A DNA stretch of 64,000 nucleotides from Croceitalea marina (GTDB lineage: Bacteria > Bacteroidota > Bacteroidia > Flavobacteriales > Flavobacteriaceae): assembly GCF_042684265.1 (NCBI RefSeq), contig NZ_JBHULB010000006.1, positions 362,810 to 426,809 of the forward strand. The letters run 5' to 3'. The notes beneath the pieces were generated by a model. It was not told the DNA's origin, did not search any database, and was given only the letters and a program-made list of their open reading frames with translations. Within the stretch, counting starts at the first letter, position 1. Each line of letters begins with the position of its first letter. The position numbers and the translations under genes are program-made. Positions 9,253-15,918 of the stretch are shown piece after piece.

Positions 9253-9453
9253 ATGATTGATGCGATTATGGAATTCTTACTGGTGTTTGAAGACTTTCTA
9301 TTGGGAAACAAGAAGAAGTCACGAAGAAAATCCAGTAGTTCAAACGACACAAAAAAGCGAACTCTTACCAGAGCTTATATTTTGGCTCTGCTAATTATCA
9401 TAGGGTCACTAATCACCGTTAGAATAGTAATGGCCTTTTTGGACAACTCATAA
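9253..9453 (+). CDS. Small single-pass membrane protein
   Basis: A 66-residue protein with an acidic/hydrophobic start, a very basic middle (NKKKSRRKSSSSND) and one membrane helix at about 43-62 (AYILALLIIIGSLITVRIVM). It begins 57 bases after the LRR gene on the same strand. The family is unknown, and its shortness leaves some doubt that it is a gene. Confidence 0.45.
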   Translation: MIDAIMEFLLVFEDFLLGNKKKSRRKSSSSNDTKKRTLTRAYILALLIIIGSLITVRIVMAFLDNS

Positions 9454-9559
9454 ACGAAACGGCGAATCATTCAGATAAAACATCCACACGCAATCACTTT
9501 TAAACCTACACCATGCTTTCCATTTTTCAACGGTTCCACTGCTTACCATTTTTTAAAAA

Positions 9560-9802
9560 TCAGTTTTTGGCATCCTTTGCTTTTTTCAAAAAACGCCAAA
9601 GCAAAGCCGAGAGGGACATCATAATTCCAAGTCCCATAAAGATAAAAGAGATAATAATGATAACCGCAGCAGGAAGGCCACTCATTCCTCCCCCACCATA
9701 TCCCTCGTATGAACCGGTAAAATATGCCATGTAGGTATAGAGTGCCAATCCTATGATTATGGCAATAAAACCGACTTTGATAACAGTTTTGTTTTTATTC
9801 AA
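9560..9802 (-). CDS. Small two-helix membrane protein
   Basis: An 80-residue minus-strand protein starting at TTG (9802) with an AGAAGA ribosome-binding-like stretch just upstream. It has helices at about 9-27 (VGFIAIIIGLALYTYMAYF) and 44-66, joined by a glycine-rich loop (GSYEGYGGGGMSG), and a basic tail. Such a topology with charged ends is more protein-like than the opposite-strand frame. It is divergent from the next gene, with 27 bases between the starts. Confidence 0.5.
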   Translation of the reverse strand: MNKNKTVIKVGFIAIIIGLALYTYMAYFTGSYEGYGGGGMSGLPAAVIIIISFIFMGLGIMMSLSALLWRFLKKAKDAKN

Positions 9803-9829
9803 TCTTCTCGATTATTAAACTATTAAAAT

Positions 9830-10816
9830 ATGAAAACCTTTGCTACCATCATCCTAATAATCGCTCTTTTTGGGATACTATACTTTGCGGACTTTATACT
9901 TAGTTACGGGTCATGTGCAAGTGCCGTCGAAGTCTTACAATGGTGGTGGCAAAATGGTGGTGGACATGCGGCTATTATCTTCTTTTCTTTCGGACTTTTT
10001 GCGTTTGTACCGCTGATAAGCAAATGGTTGATGTTAATTTCCCAAATCATTTATGGACGACCTGTTGAATATGTTTGGATAGGCTCAGGTTTCTTTAGGG
10101 ATACGGATTATTACTATGACCTTCAAGACCCTGAAAAAAAACGTTTTAAAGTGAAAAAACGTGTTGGGGAATATGATTTCAACTTCACAACCTCAATTGA
10201 TATCTTATATACCTGTCGTCATATGCTGCGTTATGGATCCCAACCAGAACATGCAGAACGCGTATTGGCTCATAATTTGAAGTCACAGTTGATGTTGGTG
10301 ATTTTCCAATATCCCGCTTTGGTTTTCGGCTGTCTAGGCATGTATGAAATTCTAGCACAACATGCCAGCTCAACCGATGGCGCCAGTATCTCTTATGAAA
10401 TATTCAAGATGCCATTTCTAGTCCTTCCTATTGTTCATATAGTAGGTTTAGCAATTGGGCATCTGGCATTGCAACGTAAAATCCGTTCTTTCAAGAAACA
10501 GGATAACAGAAAAATTAAGAGCTGTGGTCTACAACCTGGTGACAGTATAAAGGTTCGCTTGGTTAAAAAAGCAAGAAAAAGGCAATCAAGCGGTAACAAA
10601 CCTTTCATTGTGCACTATCTTGGTGAATGGACGGATAATGAAGGAATTACCATAAGTATCGTTTTTGGTTTTAAAATGACTTGGTCACTACGGGATTCTA
10701 TTGAAAAACTCAATGCCATAGTTAGAAATCGAGGGCAGATTGAATGTATCGTAATGCCAGATTATACCATCCGTCCAAAAATATTGATAAATGGGGGGAA
10801 TGTAACGATGCTTTAG
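9830..10816 (+). CDS. Polytopic membrane protein of unknown function
   Basis: A 328-residue protein with helices at about 5-25, 46-68, 153-172 and 188-210. In the middle is a soluble segment (RDTDYYYDLQDPEKKRFKV and onward) with a C-x-x-C-like spacing nearby. The C-terminal part (about 235-328) is soluble and basic at first, with KIKSCGLQPGDSIKVRLVKK-like beta strands. I do not recognise the family. The promoter region is shared with the divergent small membrane gene. Confidence 0.6.
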   Translation: MKTFATIILIIALFGILYFADFILSYGSCASAVEVLQWWWQNGGGHAAIIFFSFGLFAFVPLISKWLMLISQIIYGRPVEYVWIGSGFFRDTDYYYDLQDPEKKRFKVKKRVGEYDFNFTTSIDILYTCRHMLRYGSQPEHAERVLAHNLKSQLMLVIFQYPALVFGCLGMYEILAQHASSTDGASISYEIFKMPFLVLPIVHIVGLAIGHLALQRKIRSFKKQDNRKIKSCGLQPGDSIKVRLVKKARKRQSSGNKPFIVHYLGEWTDNEGITISIVFGFKMTWSLRDSIEKLNAIVRNRGQIECIVMPDYTIRPKILINGGNVTML

Positions 10817-11010
10817 CTTTACTATTGTTAAAGGCTGTTTTCAAGTAAAATTGACAAGCCTCGCCCAACATCGATGCGCTTTACTCTAAAAACTATATAC
10901 AGTTATCTTCCTTATCAATGCATCGGTTGAATTTAATATTATTCCCTTCTTAAAAACTACCATTTTGCATAATGTTAAGTGGCATTAAATTTCCAGACCC
11001 TTCATGCCTT

Positions 11011-11496
11011 TTAAGAAATTGTCTTGGTGATTTCATCGCGGTGCACTTTAAAGTGATGGGGGACCTGATAGGTAAATAGCTCTAATATGGTCAACGAACG
11101 GTTGCTTGGTTTAGGCAGTTTCGTTGTAAGTTGCCATTCATCATCCTCTATTTTAACAATCAATTGAACTAACTTTTCATGTGCCTTTTCGTAAGTGCCG
11201 ATCATCTCACCAAAACGTATCCTACTGCCTGCATATTCGGAATACCTGTAAGAAAAGTAGTGTCCCAATGCAGTTCCAAAAAACAACGGCATAGGTTTCG
11301 ATTTTTTTGCTTTTTCAAGCAACATGGGGTATGCCCTGTCCGTTGCGATTATAATATGTGCCAAAACACCGCGTATCGTTCTTTTGGTGAACTTGGAAGG
11401 TTTCGATAAGTGTTCTTCCTTTAAGCCGTTAACCAACAAATGAAATTGACCCCGTACTGTATTGACTGAGGCTATTGCTAATTCTTTATTGGTCAC
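11011..11496 (-). CDS. DinB-like four-helix protein
   Basis: A 161-residue protein with the DinB/YfiT-type four-helix-bundle pattern. The first helix is VNTVRGQFHLLVNGL, then comes RTIRGVLAHIIIATDRAYPML with the first metal-site His, and the last is TILELFTYQVPHHFKVHRDEI with the HxxxHxxE-like His cluster. Family members bind a divalent metal, and many act as thiol-dependent S-transferases; others are of unknown role. The start ATG at 11496 is followed by a normal cytosolic N-terminus. It stands alone between two stretches of noncoding DNA. Confidence 0.75.
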   Translation of the reverse strand: MTNKELAIASVNTVRGQFHLLVNGLKEEHLSKPSKFTKRTIRGVLAHIIIATDRAYPMLLEKAKKSKPMPLFFGTALGHYFSYRYSEYAGSRIRFGEMIGTYEKAHEKLVQLIVKIEDDEWQLTTKLPKPSNRSLTILELFTYQVPHHFKVHRDEITKTIS

Positions 11497-11600
11497 AGCT
11501 GTTTTCTATATTGGTTTCGAACATTAGAAGTACCATAAAAAGCAGCATGTTTAGTACTATTCATATTATAAGGCCTCATCTATATTTTCTTTTAATGTAT

Positions 11601-11711
11601 GGGGATGATATCCCTAAAGTCCTTTAATATTTAGAAAGAATCAGGACATGCTGGTCATCATGAGCGCAAAGGTGCATGTGTGTTTTAGTGATTTCACCAT
11701 CCATATCAAAA
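11601..11711 (-). pseudogene. Degenerate fragment of the 13754-14062 gene
   Basis: Read on the minus strand, 11711-11640 translates to FDMDGEITKTHMHLCAHDDQ, which aligns with FDMDGEIIKIHTHLGTHDGQ of the intact gene at 13754-14062. The DNA identity is highest at the shared 19 bases TTCACCATCCATATCAAAA (11694-11712 region and about 13892-13910). Weaker similarity continues to about 11601. No start or upstream half is present, so this is a decayed partial copy about 2.2 kb from its relative. Confidence 0.7.
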
Positions 11712-11734
11712 CATAAGAAGGGAAATATCTTCGC

Positions 11735-11932
11735 TTATGAAAGAAGATTTTTTTTATTGATTCTCTCTATCTTGAAAATATAGGTCCCTAAACAAATCAA
11801 AGAAATCAATATCAATACCACAGGTATCCATGGCAAATCCTCCCATAGCCAACGAACTTTATTCTCACTTCCACGAAATGGGAGACAAACAATTAGTAAA
11901 AACATAGTGAGATACAACAACTTGCTTTTCAT
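11735..11932 (-). CDS. Small exported or membrane protein
   Basis: A 65-residue protein with an N-terminal hydrophobic helix (LLYLTMFLLIVCLPF), a short polar loop with WLWEDLPW, and a second helix (VVLILISLICLGTYIF) followed by a basic tail. It lies 108 bases downstream of the LuxR-type gene on the same strand. The family is unknown; the two-helix topology resembles the membrane half of that neighbour. Confidence 0.5.
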   Translation of the reverse strand: MKSKLLYLTMFLLIVCLPFRGSENKVRWLWEDLPWIPVVLILISLICLGTYIFKIERINKKNLLS

Positions 11933-11992
11933 AATAATATGGTTTTTATTAAAAATTCAGTGTTGCAATTTCCAAAAAGCAAGTCACCAAGA

Positions 11993-12035
11993 CAAGTAAT
12001 TCAAGGTTGAGAAAAGGTTGATTTATAGTTTCGTG
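11993..12035. repeat. Copy A of a 43-44 bp imperfect direct repeat
   Basis: This copy begins CAAGTAATT and contains two GGTTGA units about 11 bases apart (AAGGTTGAGAAAAGGTTGAT). It matches copy B at 13488-13531 over about 43 bases with a handful of changes. It lies just downstream of the LuxR-type gene and upstream of the 65-residue membrane protein on the minus strand. On that strand the core reads TCAACC-N5-TCAACC, which looks like a tandem regulator site. Confidence 0.6.
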
Positions 12036-12040
12036 CTCGC

Positions 12041-12493
12041 TTATTGGTGGTTTAATTTTGATTTTAGCTCTTTCCTGTTTTTAATATCCAACTTTCTATA
12101 GATTTGATTGATGTGTGTTTTTAAAGTACTCTGTTCTATGAAAAGTTCAGACATTATTTCCTTATTCGTTTTACCTGCAATTATCAAATCATAAACTTCC
12201 TTTTGTCTGCCGGTCAACTCGAAAAGTAATTGATTAAAGTCTTCACCTTTGTCTTTTGACCGCTCCTTAATTTGAAGTGAAAGATTCCCAATGCTCCTTT
12301 TATTAACTTCAGCATAGAGGACGAATAAGAATATACTGATTATCATCATTAAAAATATAATGATTGGATAATCCCTTAGGATTAAATCCACTTTGCCATC
12401 ATGTGATCTTATTGAAATTGCTACAGAAGTCAACACAATAGCGAGTACAAGAAAATACTTTTTATATTTTAATAGTATCCTTTCAAATTTCAT
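12041..12493 (-). CDS. Membrane-anchored LuxR-type transcriptional regulator
   Basis: A 150-residue protein. Two membrane helices occupy about 14-30 and 43-62, and a LuxR-type helix-turn-helix fills the C-terminus (about 90-148): LTGRQKEVYDLIIAGKTNKE, then SELFIEQSTLKTHINQIYRK. There is no receiver domain, so this is not a response regulator. The signal is presumably sensed in or near the membrane. The 43-bp repeats at 11993 and 13488, with tandem TCAACC units, are candidate binding sites, which is inference. Confidence 0.8.
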   Translation of the reverse strand: MKFERILLKYKKYFLVLAIVLTSVAISIRSHDGKVDLILRDYPIIIFLMMIISIFLFVLYAEVNKRSIGNLSLQIKERSKDKGEDFNQLLFELTGRQKEVYDLIIAGKTNKEIMSELFIEQSTLKTHINQIYRKLDIKNRKELKSKLNHQ

Positions 12494-12710
12494 AGTTGAA
12501 AGCGGCTCTTATTATTTAACGTATTTATTTTTAATCAGTAAGTTAACGAATGATAACGAGCCAGACGAAATGGGTAGCATCTTTTGTGTACGCAGACCTA
12601 GCAGTTCATGAAACATCTTTTTATTGACCGAAGTTATTCTGTTGTTAATCAAGAAAAAATTCGCTTTACAAACTATTCAATGCTGTGTATGTTTCAAGCT
12701 TATACTATTT

Positions 12711-13214
12711 TCATTGTTGTTCACTTAATTCCTTGACTTTTAATAGCCAATTTTGCCACATAACTTTTTGTTGGTTAAAATCGTTACCATAAGGACTGAT
12801 GACAATTGAAAGTTTAGTACTGGAATCGTCGTTTTCAATTGAAAATTTTTCTACGTATTCCAATCCATTGATGCTGTAATCAATTTGAATCAATTCTTCT
12901 TCTATGAGTTTGGTGATCGTGCCTGAATATACGATGTAATCAGGCTCGTAGATGAAATCCACTTTTGAATTGAGTTGCCATTCAGATTGAACAAATCCAT
13001 TTTTAACAAATATATTACCCAATATTTTTGCGTAATCCTTGTTGGTAATTATATCCCATATTTTTGAAGTACCTGCATCTATTTCAATACTAATAGTAAC
13101 AACTTTAGGTTCTTGGTCTTTAATATCTGCGTTTTCTTTTGATTTGAAACCAGTGATTAGAAGCGAAATAATTAATAGGGCAATAGTTGAATATTTCATA
13201 GTTGTTCGTTTCAT
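12711..13214 (-). CDS. Exported SRPBCC/START-like protein
   Basis: The ATG at 13214 is chosen because it begins a signal peptide (MKRTTMKYSTIALLIISLLI); the frame is open for 33 codons upstream but reads through intergenic-type sequence. The mature domain opens VTISIEIDAGTSKIWDIITN, the classic first strand and helix of SRPBCC/Bet v1-like ligand-binding folds, and ends with a long helix (QQKVMWQNWLLKVKELSEQQ). Such proteins bind hydrophobic ligands. It lies upstream of the LuxR-type gene on the same strand, with 217 bases between. Confidence 0.7.
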   Translation of the reverse strand: MKRTTMKYSTIALLIISLLITGFKSKENADIKDQEPKVVTISIEIDAGTSKIWDIITNKDYAKILGNIFVKNGFVQSEWQLNSKVDFIYEPDYIVYSGTITKLIEEELIQIDYSINGLEYVEKFSIENDDSSTKLSIVISPYGNDFNQQKVMWQNWLLKVKELSEQQ

Positions 13215-13753
13215 GATGTTGACCTTATTATGGTTGTTTGACTGCAGTTTAAGAAAGTTCGTTTTGTTTTTGCCTGGCTTCTTTTTGGGTAAATGAAGTC
13301 CATCACATCCCAATAAAAAAATACTCCTTTTGAGGGAAACCCTAATACTATATTAACGGAATACTATGCATAATCATTTTCATTGCGTAAGAAATTAGGT
13401 AGGTTATATCATAGCGGAGACTATTGGATATTTATTTAAATGTTGAATACTGTTTTGATACAATTTCAATGTAAATATCAAGGTGAGCAAGTAATTTAGG
13501 GTTGATAAAAGGTTGATTTTATCATTTTGTGTTGGTGACAAATCACTTGTTTTATGCTTTAACCCCTAAACAAGCGAATCATTTTTTACCTTTTTGATAT
13601 TTTGACTAAATATCGGTTCATACATATGCCTGCTGATAATTCAATAGTGCAGAAATCAAGATTGTATTGATTGTGTCACATTGTCCGGTATACCATACCT
13701 TAAAAAAACTTTGGAGTAAGAGGTGGTATAACGATACCTATATGCCTTTATAT
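13215..13753. other. 539-base stretch without a supported gene
   Basis: AT-rich noncoding DNA upstream of the SRPBCC gene (minus strand). It contains copy B of the direct repeat at 13488-13531. A plus-strand frame begins at 13667 but lies opposite the better-supported minus-strand gene and has no family features. No terminator hairpin with a T-run was recognised here. Confidence 0.5.
13488..13531. repeat. Copy B of the 43-44 bp imperfect direct repeat
   Basis: This copy begins CAAGTAATT, has the two GGTTGA units (AGGGTTGATAAAAGGTTGAT) and ends in a T-rich stretch and GTG, like copy A at 11993-12035. It sits about 270 bases upstream of the SRPBCC start on the minus strand. This suggests a shared regulatory site for the small LuxR/SRPBCC/membrane-protein cluster. 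Confidence 0.6.
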
Positions 13754-14062
13754 CTAGGTGTAGGTAATTGCGGTATCGCCCTTCTGCTTTGTAGAATTGG
13801 GGTGATACCCCATAATACCATCATTACACTTGCTACAAACCAAACCATGCTCTTGACCATCATGAGTACCGAGGTGCGTGTGTATCTTAATGATTTCACC
13901 ATCCATATCAAAACGTCGTATGGTTTCCTCTAAATCTGAAAAAAAACAGTCAAAATAGACCCACTCCCTGCAATCACGACCCCAAGCCTGACCCCGAAAA
14001 CGGACTTTAACCTTTTTACGAATAAGGTCTTTTTCCAGTCTGTTCAGGTGCTTACAGGTCAT
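13754..14062 (-). CDS. Small protein with C-terminal CxxC, unknown family
   Basis: A 102-residue cytosolic protein starting MTCKHLNRLEKDLIRKKVKV. It has beta-type strands in the middle (VRFRGQAWGRDCREWVYFDC) and a C-terminal His-rich part GEIIKIHTHLGTHDGQEHGL followed by VCSKCNDGIMGYH. The cysteine pair CSKC, with nearby histidines, suggests a metal site. I do not recognise the family. A decayed copy of its C-terminal half lies at 11601-11711, which supports this being a real gene. Confidence 0.6.
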   Translation of the reverse strand: MTCKHLNRLEKDLIRKKVKVRFRGQAWGRDCREWVYFDCFFSDLEETIRRFDMDGEIIKIHTHLGTHDGQEHGLVCSKCNDGIMGYHPNSTKQKGDTAITYT

Positions 14063-14108
14063 TGAAAATTAAAAGTTGAATTTTCTTCATTTTATTTTTG
14101 TTACAGGG

Positions 14109-14712
14109 TTAGCTGCCAGGTGCTCGCAGCTCTATTTCCAAGGCTCTCATGTAAAATGCCCTGAACCGTTCTCTGTTATACTTGGCCCTCATAGCTGATA
14201 ACACATCTGCCAGTCCTAAACTAGACCAATCCCATAGCATGGTGTTAAAATTGTACTTAAGCATCTGCTTGCCAACTTCATTTCTGATGTTTTCTATTTC
14301 CGCTATTTTAAATCCGTTTTCGACGAGTCTTTGTTCGACCATTTTTTCATTTGCAGCAGTAAACTCTGTATCTAGATACGGTTCCAAAATCCAATCCCAG
14401 TTCCAACTATGTTTTGATAAGGTGATGGTATTTCTTATTGAAAAATCCCTTAATTCCTCTTTCTTTTCTGAGGATACAAAAACTATATCACCGGCAACAT
14501 GAATTTTGCACACTCCAAATTCAATACAAATTGATTCCATTTCAATAGCGGAAAATACTTTTTGCGGATAAGCCACTGAAGGTTCAAAGGGATATTTGGT
14601 TAATGTAATAGTGGTTTCTTGAATATCTGATTGTCCTATACCGCAGAGTAACCTTTTCGTTGTATTCGCCTTCTAATGATTTGGATTTAAAGAGCGTGGC
14701 GGCAATGCGCAC
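14109..14712 (-). pseudogene. Frameshifted gene for a protein of unknown function
   Basis: The longest continuous frame is 155 residues (14576-14109) with a GTG start, but coding-like sequence continues upstream in frame to about 14640 (IQETTITLTKYPFEPSVAYP). A different frame then carries on from about 14712 (RIAATLFKSKSLEGEYNEKV, then TLRY). The two join naturally as one protein with a single shift near 14640, so the gene appears frameshifted by a mutation or sequencing error. The C-terminal part contains SWNWDWILEPYLDT and a helical tail. The family is not recognised. Confidence 0.55.
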
Positions 14713-14893
14713 ATGACCAATTATTATGGCTATTAATACTAAAGGTAGTCTTAAATTTTAAACGTTGCACAAAGAAGGGCATAAACCTTTCACTTGTCAC
14801 ATCTAAAGGTATACGCCATTAAACTTTGAAGGCAATAAAGAAAAGGGAAAATGAAATAAAATGAACAACCATAATGAACTTTAAAGATATATG

Positions 14894-15148
14894 TTAACCC
14901 AAATCGTCATGCTTCCATTCAAACTCAAAGTCAAACAATTCTTTTGGATGTAGTTTTAATGCCCCTGCCAACTCGATAATTGTATGAAAGCTAATATTTG
15001 TTTTACCGTGCTCGATTTTGCTGATATAACTGTTGTCAATTTCACATTCCTTCTCCAACATTCTTAGGCTAAGATTTCTTTGCTTGCGAAGTTCCTTAAG
15101 TCTTTTACCAAATAATACCAAAATTTCTCTTTTCAATCTTTCTTTCAT
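14894..15148 (-). CDS. XRE-family helix-turn-helix regulator
   Basis: An 84-residue protein made of one Cro/C1-type HTH: FGKRLKELRKQRNLSLRMLE, then EIDNSYISKIEHGKTNISFH and a C-terminal IIELAGALKLHPKELFDF. Such solitary XRE proteins are common in Bacteroidota and usually repress nearby genes. No toxin partner is adjacent. The gene lies in an AT-rich zone between the frameshifted gene and the structured RNA candidate. Confidence 0.85.
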   Translation of the reverse strand: MKERLKREILVLFGKRLKELRKQRNLSLRMLEKECEIDNSYISKIEHGKTNISFHTIIELAGALKLHPKELFDFEFEWKHDDLG

Positions 15149-15190
15149 CCTAAAATGATTTCAATTTTGGAATATGCTTTTTTTAGCATA

Positions 15191-15217
15191 AAAAAATGCG
15201 GTAATATTTTACCGCAT
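15191..15217 (-). terminator. Rho-independent terminator for leftward transcripts
   Basis: A perfect 9-bp stem (ATGCGGTAA at 15196-15204 with TTACCGCAT at 15209-15217, loop TATT). On the minus strand it is followed by a run of T residues (complement of the A-run 15191-15196). It would stop transcripts entering from the right, upstream of the XRE gene, and could end an RNA made from the 15305-15405 hairpin on the minus strand. Confidence 0.65.
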
Positions 15218-15304
15218 TATGATATTTCATTATATTAGTATCCGATTTAATATTTTTGCGATTCTTCGTATAGAACATATTTGAAGTCATCGCTTAGAGT
15301 CTCT

Positions 15305-15405
15305 ACTAGAAAACTGGTAATTTTTGCAGAGAGATGATAAGTAGATTGGCTCACGACCCGGGCGTGAGCTCTCTTATCTCTGCACGGTATACCAGTACCT
15401 CTAGT
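15305..15405. ncRNA. Long imperfect hairpin, candidate structured RNA (6S-like shape)
   Basis: Five nested helices fold one ~101-nt hairpin. ACTAGA (15305) pairs with TCTAGT (15400). ACTGGTA (15313) pairs with TACCAGT (15390). TGCAGA (15325) pairs with TCTGCA (15379). GATAAG (15336) pairs with CTTATC (15373). GCTCACG (15349) pairs with CGTGAGC (15363) around the loop ACCCGGG. Internal loops lie between them. No protein explains this. The elongated rod with internal loops resembles 6S RNA, of which a Flavobacteria class (6S-Flavo) is known, but I cannot confirm a sequence match. The minus-strand terminator at 15191-15217 favours minus-strand transcription; a TATTTTTG promoter-like box at 15251-15258 favours plus. 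Confidence 0.4.
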
Positions 15406-15918
15406 GGGTAAGTTGAGTTTCACGCCCAACTTTTCTTAGCGCTTTTTGAAATTGATTTGTACGTATTTCGCCAAACCATTAAAGGTTAAAATGGCAACTA
15501 AATACACAGTGCTTTTAATATCAGGTACGATACCGCTGCTAACATTTCGATACAGGAATGAGGCAACGGTATTCGATGTCCTCTTTAAAAAGAAGCCAAA
15601 AGGTCCGATTTGATCCTTGATTGTAGTTATGGGTATTTTCTACGACATTAATCTCCGGTTGACGACACTCCTTTTCCCATAGCCGACGATAGCGTACTTC
15701 ATGGTAACCGGCCATACAGGGCATTATAGCCATCACAATTTTAATTTTTCCAGATCCAAGCGCGCAATGACTTGGAACGGATAACCCTTGCATAAAAAGA
15801 ACAGGGCCTGTTATGCCTTTTGACTTGAAAAGGGTACACAGCGGAAAACATAGACCGCCATACCTCTTTTTGGTAATACCGGGCTATAAAACCAATAACT
15901 AACGAAACACATTGAATT
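15406..15918. other. Intergenic stretch upstream of the SusC-like gene
   Basis: Just after the long hairpin is a small stem AAGTTG/CAACTT (15410-15415 and 15427-15432). The rest has no supported gene. A minus-strand frame of 84 codons (15793-15539) has passable codon use but no family features and could be a decayed gene. Promoter elements for the SusC-like operon should lie in the last 100 bases, but I cannot pick a clear TAnnTTTG box. Confidence 0.4.

Noticed and set aside
9513..9734. A 73-codon plus-strand frame
   Set aside because: The minus-strand frame at 9560-9802 has a plausible two-helix membrane topology and a ribosome-binding-like stretch; the plus frame does not.
13667..13933. 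An 88-codon plus-strand frame
   Set aside because: It overlaps the minus-strand gene at 13754-14062, which has a decayed paralog supporting its own frame.
15299..15440. The long hairpin as a tRNA, SRP RNA or group II intron part
   Set aside because: No cloverleaf or CCA end, no conserved SRP loop, and no intron domain V sequence could be found; it remains an unassigned structured element.
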